64,000 nucleotides of DNA from Bacteroidota bacterium (GCA_020161355.1 JAIUOF010000008.1:1-64000), one strand, 5' to 3'. Shown: positions 27,703-36,776, counted from the stretch's first letter. A program made the numbers and translations. Notes: a model not told the origin generated them from the sequence alone.

Positions 27703-28467
27703 TTATTTTGAAGAAACACTCTCTACTTCCAGCTCGATTTCAATTTTTTCTTCCGGAATCTTCAAGGCGTCAAAATCTTTGGCATCTCCCAAAAACGCAT
27801 TGATGTCCACATTTCCATTGATTCCCAATACACGGCCTTTTTCGGTGTACTGCCAGAATTTTAGTTTGGGATGACCCACCAGATTCGAAACATTCGAGAA
27901 ATTATAATCTGCAATCCAAAGCGGGTTATTTTTAAAATGTCCTTTCAGATATTTATTGTAGATATGCGTATTGGTATAGATTATTACTTTACTTCCGTAA
28001 TGTTTTTCAATGATTGAAATCCATTTTTCTACATTTTTTCTCATCAATGCCGGAGACTTGCTTTTGTCATGTACTTCAAAATCGAGTACAGGTGCCAAAT
28101 CGCCACCTTCCAAATCTACCGTTCTGATATAATTTTGAGCCTGCGTGTATGGGCTGCTTGTGGAGCTAAAAAAATGATAGGCTCCTCTCACAAGTCCTGC
28201 CTCTTTGGATTCTTTCCAGTTGGTTTCAAATCTTGTGTCTCTGATAGTGGTGCCTTCAGTAGCTTTTAAAAAAGTAAAACTTACTTTAAACTGATTATGC
28301 TCAGCCACTTTTTCCCAATCAATAAATCGTTGGTGGTGTGAAACATCAATACCATGAATTTCATATTGACGCGTAATATGAATGTAATTCAGACCTAAAA
28401 AACTTGTAACAGAATGTAGTAAAACCGAAAGGACTAAAGAGAAATTTAAAAACATTATACTCAACAA
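27703..28467 (-). CDS. GH25 family lysozyme-like glycoside hydrolase
   Basis: The 254-residue protein has an N-terminal hydrophobic segment (about residues 5-25) that could be a signal or anchor. The GH25 barrel shows GIDVSHHQ (catalytic aspartate region), FLKATEGTT, GAYHFFSS, and PVLDFEVHD with the D-x-E catalytic pair. The late KFWQYTEKGRV and NVDINAFLGD close the fold. GH25 enzymes cut the MurNAc-GlcNAc bond of peptidoglycan. It appears to be a single gene. Confidence 0.88.
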   Translation of the reverse strand: MLSIMFLNFSLVLSVLLHSVTSFLGLNYIHITRQYEIHGIDVSHHQRFIDWEKVAEHNQFKVSFTFLKATEGTTIRDTRFETNWKESKEAGLVRGAYHFFSSTSSPYTQAQNYIRTVDLEGGDLAPVLDFEVHDKSKSPALMRKNVEKWISIIEKHYGSKVIIYTNTHIYNKYLKGHFKNNPLWIADYNFSNVSNLVGHPKLKFWQYTEKGRVLGINGNVDINAFLGDAKDFDALKIPEEKIEIELEVESVSSK

Positions 28468-28639
28468 ATGATCTTATAAACAATGGGATAAACATTATTT
28501 TTCTATCAAATATTGTGCCTTGTAGCTCTTTTTTTAGAAAAAAAATCTATTCAAACTAACTAAAAAGAGAGCATTTTCATTATAACCTTTTAATCAGGAA
28601 AGCTTTGGCTTTAATATTTTAAGATGATTTGAAACAAAA

Positions 28640-28663
28640 AAACCACCCTAAAACAGGTGGTTT
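28640..28663 (-). terminator. terminator after the GH20 gene
   Basis: AAACCACC (28640-28647) pairs with GGTGGTTT (28656-28663) over an eight-base loop. Read leftwards the stem is followed by a T-run (TTTTTTTG). It follows the GH20 stop at 28686 on the same strand. Confidence 0.75.
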
Positions 28664-28685
28664 TCGACAAGTTTCTTTTTAAAAA

Positions 28686-30584
28686 TTATTTTGCTCTTTT
28701 CGTCAAGTCTGCAAATGGAATAATTAATTCCCGTCCTGTTGGTTGTCCATTTCTAAATGTCTGAGTTCTGAGGCTAAGGTTTCCTTCCGGTACCCAGAAT
28801 TCACTTTCATACTTTTTAGCGTAATTTACAGGATAGGTGTTGTCAATGCTGTAATAAATTTCTCCATTGGCAATTTCCGATTGCAACTTCACCCAGATTT
28901 TCCCTTCAGCATCTTTTCTGACTGACACAACCGGCTCAAGTACCGCTTTTGAAATATTGGTTTTGGCGGCATCAAATCTTGAAAATTGAGACTCAACACG
29001 ATTAACAAAACTTTCCCAATTTTTTACCGATGCCGGACTCCAAACACTTTCAATAGTTGCAAAAGCTCTTGGGTAGGTCATATAGTAAGCAAATTGTAGA
29101 TTAGGAATTACCTCTGTCCAAAGGTTGGCTTGTCCACCCAGAATATATTTGGGATCTACATCAGCAGGAACCGGTTCAAATTCATAAGCCTTTCTCAGGC
29201 TTAATTCTGCATAAATAGGGTTTTCCACACTTTTATCACCCTGAGTGTAGTCTATATATGCATAAGTAGTTGGCGACATTACGACAGGCACCCCCATTTT
29301 GGCAGCTTCTATTCCTCCTTTCATTCCTCTCCAGCTCATAACAGCTGCACCAGGAGCCAAACCCCCTTCCAGTATTTCGTCCCAACCTATGAGTTTTTTG
29401 CCTTTGCTACTCACGATTTTTTCTACCCTTTTTACAAAATAACTCTGTAACTCGTGCGTGTCTTTGATTTTGTTTTTCTTCATAAAATCCTGCACAGTTG
29501 CATCTCTTTCCCAATAGCCATGGTAACACTCGTCACCTCCCATGTGAATGTATTGTCCGGGGAAGAGGGCAGCCAATTCGGTCATCACTTTATCTACAAA
29601 CTGATATACTTTTTCATCGGCAGGATTGAGCGTGTTTTCAATCAACATCTCAAATTTTCCGTCGCCGTACCATTCGGCAAACTTAGATCCCGGATTTACC
29701 GTCGTTGGCTTTTTTAAGGTTGAAAGTTCGGGATAAGCTGCCAAAACCGCCATACTGTGGCCTGGAATGTCCACTTCTGGCACAATTGTGATGTTACGGT
29801 CAGCCGCATATTTTACCACATCCTTGATTTGATCCTGAGTATAAAAACCACCATAAGTAGTTTTTTCGCCTTCTTTCGGTGAAGGGCGGGTGTCACCAAA
29901 TCTTCCGTAACGTTCTACACGCCAGGCACCTACCTCCGTAAGTTTTGGCAGTGATTTGATTTCTACTCTCCAGCCTTCGTCGTCGGTCAAGTGCCAATGA
30001 AACACGTTGAATTTGTATTGAGCCATTTTGTCAATATAGGCTTTCACGTCTTCCACGCTGAAGAAATGGCGGCTTACGTCAAACATAAGGCCTCTCCAGC
30101 CAAATCTTGGATAATCTTTGATTTTACAACCCATGACCATCCCGATTCCCATTGGATAATCTTTCGACTCAAACTGGGCAGGGAGCAACTGTCTAATGGT
30201 CTGAAATCCATTGAATATTCCTCCGGGAGCATTGGCCATCAATTCGATTTTTGTATCACCAACCTCAAGTGTGTAGCCTTCATTGCCAAGTTCTGCCACA
30301 GGTTTGGCATTAAGATTTACAACAATCACTTTTTCGCTTTGCGATGGGTTGGCAACTGCTTTCTGTTGAATTTTGATTCCAGAGTTTTCAAGCAAAGCCG
30401 CAAACTGACCCGCATATTTTTTTACTTCCGGGTTACCAGTTTTTACATCCAGAGAGGTTTGATTGTCGAGCATAAACATGCCCTCAGTTGATTGATAATT
30501 AACAGGGGCTGGAATAATACTATGCTGACCAATCGCAGCGACCGAGCCAAAAGCACAAATCAAATTCAGAATGAATTTTTTCAT
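28686..30584 (-). CDS. GH20 beta-N-acetylhexosaminidase
   Basis: The 632-residue secreted enzyme removes terminal GlcNAc or GalNAc. A signal peptide ends at AIGQ. A GH20b domain (about 20-150) precedes the barrel (about 155-500), which has FNVFHWHLTDDEGWR and the catalytic pair D351-E352 in MGGDECYHGYWE. A C-terminal beta region carries GEIYYSIDNTYP, similar to a chitobiase C-terminal domain. It may act with the neighbouring GH25 lysozyme on peptidoglycan or chitin-like glycans, which is inference. The leader region to the ATPase gene is short. Confidence 0.93.
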   Translation of the reverse strand: MKKFILNLICAFGSVAAIGQHSIIPAPVNYQSTEGMFMLDNQTSLDVKTGNPEVKKYAGQFAALLENSGIKIQQKAVANPSQSEKVIVVNLNAKPVAELGNEGYTLEVGDTKIELMANAPGGIFNGFQTIRQLLPAQFESKDYPMGIGMVMGCKIKDYPRFGWRGLMFDVSRHFFSVEDVKAYIDKMAQYKFNVFHWHLTDDEGWRVEIKSLPKLTEVGAWRVERYGRFGDTRPSPKEGEKTTYGGFYTQDQIKDVVKYAADRNITIVPEVDIPGHSMAVLAAYPELSTLKKPTTVNPGSKFAEWYGDGKFEMLIENTLNPADEKVYQFVDKVMTELAALFPGQYIHMGGDECYHGYWERDATVQDFMKKNKIKDTHELQSYFVKRVEKIVSSKGKKLIGWDEILEGGLAPGAAVMSWRGMKGGIEAAKMGVPVVMSPTTYAYIDYTQGDKSVENPIYAELSLRKAYEFEPVPADVDPKYILGGQANLWTEVIPNLQFAYYMTYPRAFATIESVWSPASVKNWESFVNRVESQFSRFDAAKTNISKAVLEPVVSVRKDAEGKIWVKLQSEIANGEIYYSIDNTYPVNYAKKYESEFWVPEGNLSLRTQTFRNGQPTGRELIIPFADLTKRAK

Positions 30585-30657
30585 AGAGAATCGTTATTTA
30601 AGGTTAAGTTGTAAAATTATTAAATTTTTTTAAAAACTAACTTTTTTTTAAATTAAA

Positions 30658-31857
30658 TCAGAGCAGTACGTCGTTTTGACCCCAATACCTGAAACTCAAA
30701 GGATATTTAGGATATGCGTTTTGGAATATTTTATATTTGTTGGGTTTTACCTCTGTTTCCGCAAATTTCACCTCCAGAGCTATTCCTTCATCGGGCTGTT
30801 GTTCAATTACAAAATCCACTTCATTGCTTTCGGTGGTCCTCCAATATTTTATTTTTTGGCTTGGAAAGTTTTCTGAAAGCCTACGGTATATAAGATTTTC
30901 AAATAAAGCCCCTTTGTCGACTCTTATGTTGAGCTTTCCGAAACTATCTAACAATGCATTTCTTAGTCCTGGGTCATTAAAATACACCTTTGGCATTTTT
31001 ACAAGTTCTTTTCTCAGGTTTTTGAAGAATGGTTTTATCAACTCAATATGAAAGCATTTTTGCAGGACAAACAGATAGTTTTCTACGGTTGCGTTAGAGA
31101 TTTGCAACGTGTTTGCTAGCTCATTGACGTTAACCATATTTCCAATTTGACCTGCAAGTATCATACATAATTTATAGAATTTTTCTTCGTTGGCTATTCC
31201 AGATTCCAGAATGTCTCTTTTCAGGAAGGAATCCCGAAGCTCGTAAAGTCTTTCTTTTTTGCTTTCTTTATCATTGTCAAGTACTACTGCCGGATAACCT
31301 CCATATACGGCATATTCTTCTAATTGTAACCACAGTTGAGCTTCATAAATTGAAGTTTTAACTGCACCTGTTCTTAATTTTTTTAATTCTAAAAGCAGCC
31401 CGTCTTCTGATTTAAAGTTGAGAAATTCCTCAAAGTCCAGTGTTTTGAGTTCAAATATTTTTTTTCTTCCAGCCAAAGAATCTCTAAAACTTCTGTCGAT
31501 GTAAAAAGCACTGCTTCCTGTGGCAACGATTTTTATTTTTTCTGCGAAATCATCATAAAGCAGTTTGATAAAATTGGTGGGGTCGTCAAGGTATTGCACT
31601 TCGTCAATGAGCACTACAATTCGGCGGCTTTCTGTTTGTGGCAGAAAATCAAAAATATTTTCCGGATTATCGTTAAGTCGGTTTAAAATGTTTTTTCTGT
31701 CCAGATTTAAAAAGACTACTGGCTTATTTTCAGCTTCGAGTTCTTTCTGAATTTGCTTAAGCAATGTAGTTTTTCCTATTTGCCGTGCACCTGTAATAAT
31801 TGTAAATTCCTTATTATCAAGATGTTTTTTTATACTATCGAAATATTTTCTTTTCAT
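30658..31857 (-). CDS. AAA_14/DUF4143 ATPase
   Basis: The 399-residue protein has Walker A TGARQIGKTTLLKQI (about 20-34), Walker B VVLIDEVQY (about 93-101) and a sensor region VATGSSAFYIDRSFRDSLAGRK. These are the AAA_14 features. A winged-helix region (NVNELANTLQISNATVENYL) follows, then a DUF4143 C-terminal part with the nuclease-like ESNEVDFVIE and ALEVKF (D and E-x-K spacing). No catalytic nuclease activity has been shown for this family. It has no operon partner. Its promoter lies inside an array of three palindromic operators (31892-31966). Confidence 0.9.
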   Translation of the reverse strand: MKRKYFDSIKKHLDNKEFTIITGARQIGKTTLLKQIQKELEAENKPVVFLNLDRKNILNRLNDNPENIFDFLPQTESRRIVVLIDEVQYLDDPTNFIKLLYDDFAEKIKIVATGSSAFYIDRSFRDSLAGRKKIFELKTLDFEEFLNFKSEDGLLLELKKLRTGAVKTSIYEAQLWLQLEEYAVYGGYPAVVLDNDKESKKERLYELRDSFLKRDILESGIANEEKFYKLCMILAGQIGNMVNVNELANTLQISNATVENYLFVLQKCFHIELIKPFFKNLRKELVKMPKVYFNDPGLRNALLDSFGKLNIRVDKGALFENLIYRRLSENFPSQKIKYWRTTESNEVDFVIEQQPDEGIALEVKFAETEVKPNKYKIFQNAYPKYPLSFRYWGQNDVLL

Positions 31858-31878
31858 TTTTGCTTGACTTTATCGTTA

Positions 31879-31966
31879 CAAAAATATAAAATATCCGATA
31901 ATTTGCCAAGTGTACTTATAAAAATATCCGATAATTTACTAAGTGTATATATAAAAATATCGGATA
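31879..31966 (-). promoter_or_regulatory. promoter and three-copy operator array of the AAA_14/DUF4143 gene
   Basis: TATCCGATA occurs at 31892-31900 and 31925-31933, and TATCGGATA at 31958-31966. Each is the odd palindrome TATC-S-GATA, and the three starts are exactly 33 bases apart. Flanking bases are also repeated (A-run before, ATTTGCCAAGTGTA-like after). On the minus strand, TATTTTTG (31879-31886) fits the -7 box and TTG (31907-31909) the -33 box with a 20-base gap, so the nearest operator lies between the two promoter boxes. This suggests repression of this gene. Confidence 0.65.
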
Positions 31967-32002
31967 TTTTGCCAAATCAGATCCTTTGCTATGAAAAAAG
32001 CG

Positions 32003-32824
32003 TTATAATTTCAGATTTACCAACACCGCATGATGGTCAGAGCCAAAAAGCCCAGCCCAGGTATTGCTCAGGGTGGCATGTTTTTTTACAGTTATATTTT
32101 TTGTATTAGTAAAAAGGAAGTCAATTCGGGAGTTTTCCCGTTCTTTGGCTTCAAAACCCGTAAATGTATCCACTGGTCCGAAATGTGGCAAAATACTTAG
32201 CGTTTCGGTGTCGATTAATTCATTTTTGATGATTTGAATAGGCTCTGAGTCAGGGGTTCCATTAAAATCTCCAATCAGGAAAACAGGCTTTTGGTCGGCA
32301 ATTTCTTTTATTTTTTTCAAAATCAACTTTGCACTTTCTCTGCGGGCTACCTGTCCCATATGGTCAAAATGGGTATTGAATACATAAAATTTCTTTCTCG
32401 ATTTTTTGTCTTTGAAATAAGCCCAGGTCACTACCCTCGGGAAGGCAGCATCCCAGCTTTTGCCGGGTACATCTGGCGTTTCTGAGAGCCAGAAAGTTTC
32501 AGATTTTAAGAGTTCATATTTTGTTTTGTAATAGAAGATCGGTGAAAACTCACCTTTCTCTTTACCATCGTCTCTTCCTTTTCCGATATAATCATGGTTT
32601 GGGAGCCTTTCTTTCAGGTCGGTAATTTGAGGAAAAAGGGCTTCCTGCATTCCGCAGATATCGACTTCATAGTATTTCAGGATTTCTGCCACATGGTCTT
32701 TTCTATTGTCCCATTGATTGATTCCATCAGATTTTGTGTTGTACCTGATGTTATAGGTCATCAGGTTGAGGTTTTGGGCTTTAGAAATAAAGGAAATTAA
32801 GAGCAGAAATATTATTTTTTTCAT
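32003..32824 (-). CDS. endonuclease/exonuclease/phosphatase (EEP) family protein, secreted
   Basis: The 273-residue protein has a signal peptide ending SKAQ. The EEP active-site pattern is complete: LMTYNIRYN, CGMQEAL (metal glutamate), FNTHFDHMGQ, GDFNGTPDSEP and SDHHAVLV. Members cut phosphodiester bonds in nucleic acids, sphingolipids or inositol phosphates. The substrate is unknown; export suggests a phosphodiesterase acting outside the cytoplasm. The gene ends close to the operator array of the next gene. Confidence 0.85.
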   Translation of the reverse strand: MKKIIFLLLISFISKAQNLNLMTYNIRYNTKSDGINQWDNRKDHVAEILKYYEVDICGMQEALFPQITDLKERLPNHDYIGKGRDDGKEKGEFSPIFYYKTKYELLKSETFWLSETPDVPGKSWDAAFPRVVTWAYFKDKKSRKKFYVFNTHFDHMGQVARRESAKLILKKIKEIADQKPVFLIGDFNGTPDSEPIQIIKNELIDTETLSILPHFGPVDTFTGFEAKERENSRIDFLFTNTKNITVKKHATLSNTWAGLFGSDHHAVLVNLKL

Positions 32825-32892
32825 AAATCAAATTTTAATACACCGTAAATTTTACCCTAAAAATTGAAGTTTTTTGAAAAAAACACATAAAA

Positions 32893-32921
32893 AAACCGGA
32901 CGATTTAAAAATGTCCGGTTT
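32893..32921 (-). terminator. terminator after the DUF1508 gene
   Basis: AAACCGGAC (32893-32901) and GTCCGGTTT (32913-32921) form a nine-pair stem with an 11-base loop and, leftwards, a T-run. It follows the gene at 32944 on the minus strand. Confidence 0.8.
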
Positions 32922-32943
32922 TCAAAGTCAAAAATATTAAAAA

Positions 32944-33792
32944 TTAATACATAGTACCTACATATTCCTTAGGACGGCCACCTGGGGTAGTTACAAACGC
33001 CTCAATAAATGAATCAAATGAAGGTGAAATTGCCAGTACTTCGTGTTCTTCAAACAGAACCGCATAAAACTTACCATTAAGATTTTCTACTTTATAATTT
33101 TCTTCCAGCAAAATTGCACTTTCCATTAAATCAAAGGCATTATCACGCTCATCTTCAGATGAAAAACCTTCAGACCTCAGATAAAGTGTGGCGTCGGGAT
33201 TGTAAACCCCGAAATAATGTTTTCCATTTTCATTTCTGAATTTCACAAAACCCGTAATCCCATAAGAATCCCAGATTCTTTCTTTTTCCAGATAAAAACT
33301 TTCTTCAAGGAAATTATCAAGAGATTTCAGAATACTGTCTTCAGTTACAACAATTTCAGGTTCCTTTTTAGCTTTAGTTGCTTTAGGTGTGGTTGTTTTA
33401 GTTTCAGTTTTGGTGGCCACCGCTTCTGTTTTTTCACCTGCCATACCTGATAAAACTGTATTTGCCTCCGTCTGAGATTTGAAATCACATGATCGGGCAA
33501 TCTCTTTATTGTTACCAGCTTTCAGAATGATTACATATTTACTTTTCTCTTTTTCAACTGAAAGCCTACCCGCAATTGGAAGATTTTTATTGACAGACTC
33601 AATGCCATTTTTTCTTGATTTAGTGTCTTTATAACCTTCACTTTTAAGTAGAACGTCGCCTTTCGAATCTACTAAAGCAAAATAATATTTAAGTGTTTTT
33701 TTGTCTTGAAATGTCACAAATCCTTCATTTTTGGGATCCATTTCATGTCCTTGATATGCTTTACAAGGTAAATAGTCGTCGATTAATGCCAT
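32944..33792 (-). CDS. DUF1508/YegP-domain protein
   Basis: The 282-residue protein has two pairs of YegP-like units. The first unit (about 25-75) has YYFALVDSKGDVLLKSEGY and SRKNGIESV, with a degenerate second unit to about 130. A Lys/Thr-rich linker (about 138-158, with repeated TKTE and KATKAKK) follows. The last pair (about 180-282) has HYFGVYNPDATLYLRSEGF and AVLFEEHEVLAIS. YegP domains have no proven function. No signal peptide is visible. The linker resembles basic DNA- or RNA-binding tails, but this is inference. Confidence 0.75.
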   Translation of the reverse strand: MALIDDYLPCKAYQGHEMDPKNEGFVTFQDKKTLKYYFALVDSKGDVLLKSEGYKDTKSRKNGIESVNKNLPIAGRLSVEKEKSKYVIILKAGNNKEIARSCDFKSQTEANTVLSGMAGEKTEAVATKTETKTTTPKATKAKKEPEIVVTEDSILKSLDNFLEESFYLEKERIWDSYGITGFVKFRNENGKHYFGVYNPDATLYLRSEGFSSEDERDNAFDLMESAILLEENYKVENLNGKFYAVLFEEHEVLAISPSFDSFIEAFVTTPGGRPKEYVGTMY

Positions 33793-33990
33793 TTTATAGG
33801 ATGTATTTTATTTTTTCAACCACAGAAATTGTAAGTAATTTATTATGAAATGTTTATTATGGATTAAAATGAGGAAGAATTAATTATAAGATTATGTTTT
33901 TTTTCAATAAAATATAAGAATTGTTTTATTTTTTATTGTTTATCAAATATCCTTTTTGGTAAAACAGTAATTATTTTAAAAATTTAGAGA

Positions 33991-34023
33991 TTTGAATTTT
34001 AGTTTAAAAGTTTACTAATTTTG
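33991..34023 (+). promoter_or_regulatory. predicted promoter with near-leaderless start
   Basis: TTTG (33991-33994), 21 bases, then TAATTTTG (34016-34023) fits the -33/-7 pattern of Bacteroidota. The start codon is only four bases further on (34028), so transcription would begin at or next to the ATG. Confidence 0.5.
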
Positions 34024-34027
34024 AAAC

Positions 34028-34612
34028 ATGAACAGTCTTTACCCTATTTTTTTAAAAGCAGAAAATTTAAGATTCCTCATAGTTGGTGGGGGAAATGTTG
34101 GGCTGGAGAAACTTGAGTCACTAATAAGAAATTCGCCGGGAGCAAATATTACGATGGTCGCTCCACAAATAAAAGATGAGATTAAGAAATTGTGTGAAAG
34201 TCATAATTTGAGTTTGATTTTTGAAAAATACCACCCCAATTTTTTGGAAGGAAAGGATTTAGTGATAGTTGGGACTGATGACAAAAATGTTAATCTTCAG
34301 GTACAAAAAGACTGTAAAAGTGCCGGAATTTTAGTCAATGTGGCCGACACACCAGACCTTTGTGATTTTTATCTGAGCTCGGTTGTGACTAAAGGTGACC
34401 TGAAAATAGGGATTTCGACAAATGGCAAATCTCCTACCTTTGCTAAGAGAATCAGGGAAATGCTGGAAGAAATTTTGCCTGAAAACATTCAGGAGATTCT
34501 GGATAATCTTCAAAGCATCAGAAATAAGCTCAAAGGAGATTTTGAATATAAAGTAAAGAAAATGAATGAAATAACCGGAGCTTTCAAGAAATCTGAAGGC
34601 ATCGAGGATTGA
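34028..34612 (+). CDS. precorrin-2 dehydrogenase/sirohydrochlorin ferrochelatase-like protein
   Basis: The 194-residue protein corresponds to the N-terminal part of CysG or to yeast Met8. NAD-binding loop FLIVGGGNVGLEKLE, NVADTPDLCDFYLSS (conserved aspartate region), KIGISTNGKSPTFAKRIRE and a helical C-terminus are in family order. It converts precorrin-2 to sirohydrochlorin and possibly inserts iron to give siroheme for sulfite or nitrite reductase. No methyltransferase domain is fused and none is nearby, so other siroheme steps must be elsewhere. Confidence 0.9.
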   Translation: MNSLYPIFLKAENLRFLIVGGGNVGLEKLESLIRNSPGANITMVAPQIKDEIKKLCESHNLSLIFEKYHPNFLEGKDLVIVGTDDKNVNLQVQKDCKSAGILVNVADTPDLCDFYLSSVVTKGDLKIGISTNGKSPTFAKRIREMLEEILPENIQEILDNLQSIRNKLKGDFEYKVKKMNEITGAFKKSEGIED

Positions 34613-34670
34613 TATTTTCAGTTTTATTAGTCTTTTTGTTGAAGACAAAACCTTTTTTATTCAACCTGAC

Positions 34671-36776
34671 ATGAAAAAAACATTATTTGCAGCAGCAATT
34701 GTTTCCCTATTTGTAATCTTTGGATTCCAAAATTCTGACCCTGTATTCGGTTCAAATGAAAACTGGGCTGATTACCTGGGTGGTCCCGACCGAAATCATT
34801 ATTCTCATTTAACTCAGATTAATCAGGAAAATGTCAAAGACCTCAAAATAGCATGGGAATATGCCATGTCAGATTCAGGGCAAATTCAGGCCAATCCATT
34901 GATAATTGATGGTGTTTTGTACGGAGTAACTTCCTCTGTACAGGCATTTGCACTTGATGCCACTACCGGAAAGGAAATCTGGCGGTTCGGTGATCCACTT
35001 AAAAATTGGGCCAGCACTAGTAGGGGAGTGGCTTTTTGGCAAAGAGGAAAAGACAAAAGAATTCTTTACACCGTCGGACCCAATCTTTGGGCTCTGGATG
35101 CCAGCACAGGAAAACCAATCAATAGTTTTGGTGACCAGGGAAAAGTTGATCTGCATACCGGTTTACCGGAAATTGCAAAAGATAAATTTTTGATTTCCAA
35201 TACCCCAGGAACTGTTTTCGAGAACTTGATTTTTATGCCAACTCGGGTTTCTGAAGACCCTGATGCTGCTCCGGGGGATATCAGGGCGTTTGATGTGGTT
35301 TCCGGAAAATTGGTTTGGACATTCCATACTATTCCGTACCCGGGAGAAAAAGGATATGAGACTTTCCCTAAAAATGCTTACAAAAATGAGGGTATTGGCG
35401 GGGTAAACAATTGGGCAGGTATGGCGGTTGACAAGAAGAGGAGAATTCTTTTTGTGCCGACGGGTTCGGCTTCTTATGACTTTTATGGGGGAAACAGGCA
35501 CGGTAAAAATCTATTTTCCAATTGTCTTTTGGCCCTGGAAGCCCGTACAGGAAAGCTGCTTTGGCACTTTCAGTTTGTACATCATGATCTCTGGGATCGA
35601 GATCTTCCGGCTCCACCTAACCTTATCACAATAACAAAAAATGGCAGGAAAATCGATGCAGTTGCTCAGATAACGAAGCAGGGTTATGTTTATGTTTTTG
35701 ACCGAATTTCCGGACAATCACTTTTTCCGATAAAAGAAATTCCTGTGTCTGCCTCAAAACTTCCCGGAGAAAAAGCCTGGCCTACACAGCCCAGGCCAAC
35801 TTTGCCTTTGCCATTTGCAAGGCAATCCAATGTTCTTACCGAAAAAGATATTTCGCCGTATGCTGAAAACCGCAAAGAGTTGATATCACTTTTCAAATCT
35901 TACAATAAAGGCTGGTTTGATGCTCCTAGCCGTGAAGGAAATGTGATATTTCCGGGATATGATGGAGGAGGGGAATGGGGCGGAGCAGCAGTTGACCCCA
36001 AGGGTGTAATGTATGTAAATGCCAACGAAATGGCTTGGATTCAAATAATGAAACCGGTTGAAAATACTTCTGGATTACCAATGGGAGAAAAAACGTACAA
36101 AACCTATTGTCAGAGTTGCCATCAGCCTGATCTTGAAGGTAATACAGAAAGCGGGTATCCGTCTTTAGTGAATATTTCAAGCAAATATGATAAGAAAGCC
36201 ATAATTAACCTTATCAATTCGGGTAAAGGCATGATGCCAGGGTTCGGATTTGTAAGCAAGGAAGAAAAAGACGCTCTGACAGCTTTTTTATTCAATGAAG
36301 AAAAGAAAGAAGTAGCCAACGCAACACAACAACTTAATCAAAAAGCAGGCGTAAAATTCAGAATGACCGGATATAATAAATTTCTGGACAACCGTGGCTT
36401 GCCGGCCATTGCTCCGCCTTGGGGCACCCTTAATGCCATTGACCTCAATACAGGAAAGCAAATCTGGAAAATTCCGTTTGGAGATGAGCCGCTTTTGATG
36501 AAAGAAGGTATTTATGGTACAGGTACCGAAAATTACGGTGGACCAGTAATAACCGCTACAGGACTACTCATAGTTGCGGCCACAAAAGATGCTAATCTGA
36601 GGGTATTTGAAGCTAAAACAGGAAAATTGCTCTTTAAAAAACCTCTCCCTGCTGCTGCCTTTGCAACACCTGCTACTTATATGGTTAATGGCAAGCAATA
36701 TATCGTAATAGCCTGTGGTGGCACCAAATTGGGAACTCCGAAAGGGAATAAATATGTGGCTTTTGCGGTAGACTAG
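34671..36776 (+). CDS. PQQ-dependent dehydrogenase with internal cytochrome c domain
   Basis: The 701-residue protein has a signal peptide (about 1-20). PQQ propeller sequence runs from about 30 to 430 (DYLGGPDRNHYSHL, ALDATTGKEIWRFG, HHDLWDRDLPAPPNL). A class I cytochrome c module follows, with the heme site CQSCH near residue 480 and a likely axial methionine in GMMPGFG near 522. The propeller resumes with AIDLNTGKQIWKIPFGD. It should oxidise a sugar or alcohol in the periplasm and pass electrons through its own heme. No PQQ synthesis genes are seen in this window. Confidence 0.88.
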   Translation: MKKTLFAAAIVSLFVIFGFQNSDPVFGSNENWADYLGGPDRNHYSHLTQINQENVKDLKIAWEYAMSDSGQIQANPLIIDGVLYGVTSSVQAFALDATTGKEIWRFGDPLKNWASTSRGVAFWQRGKDKRILYTVGPNLWALDASTGKPINSFGDQGKVDLHTGLPEIAKDKFLISNTPGTVFENLIFMPTRVSEDPDAAPGDIRAFDVVSGKLVWTFHTIPYPGEKGYETFPKNAYKNEGIGGVNNWAGMAVDKKRRILFVPTGSASYDFYGGNRHGKNLFSNCLLALEARTGKLLWHFQFVHHDLWDRDLPAPPNLITITKNGRKIDAVAQITKQGYVYVFDRISGQSLFPIKEIPVSASKLPGEKAWPTQPRPTLPLPFARQSNVLTEKDISPYAENRKELISLFKSYNKGWFDAPSREGNVIFPGYDGGGEWGGAAVDPKGVMYVNANEMAWIQIMKPVENTSGLPMGEKTYKTYCQSCHQPDLEGNTESGYPSLVNISSKYDKKAIINLINSGKGMMPGFGFVSKEEKDALTAFLFNEEKKEVANATQQLNQKAGVKFRMTGYNKFLDNRGLPAIAPPWGTLNAIDLNTGKQIWKIPFGDEPLLMKEGIYGTGTENYGGPVITATGLLIVAATKDANLRVFEAKTGKLLFKKPLPAAAFATPATYMVNGKQYIVIACGGTKLGTPKGNKYVAFAVD

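Noticed and set aside
29991..30491. Long open frame antisense to the GH20 gene
   Set aside because: The sense frame has complete GH20 catalytic sites. The antisense frame has no motifs and no ribosome-binding context.
31753..32109. Open frame on the plus strand with repeated KISDNL and KISDIL blocks
   Set aside because: The repeats are just translation of the 33-bp operator array. The frame overlaps the ATPase and EEP genes antisense and has no plausible start signal.
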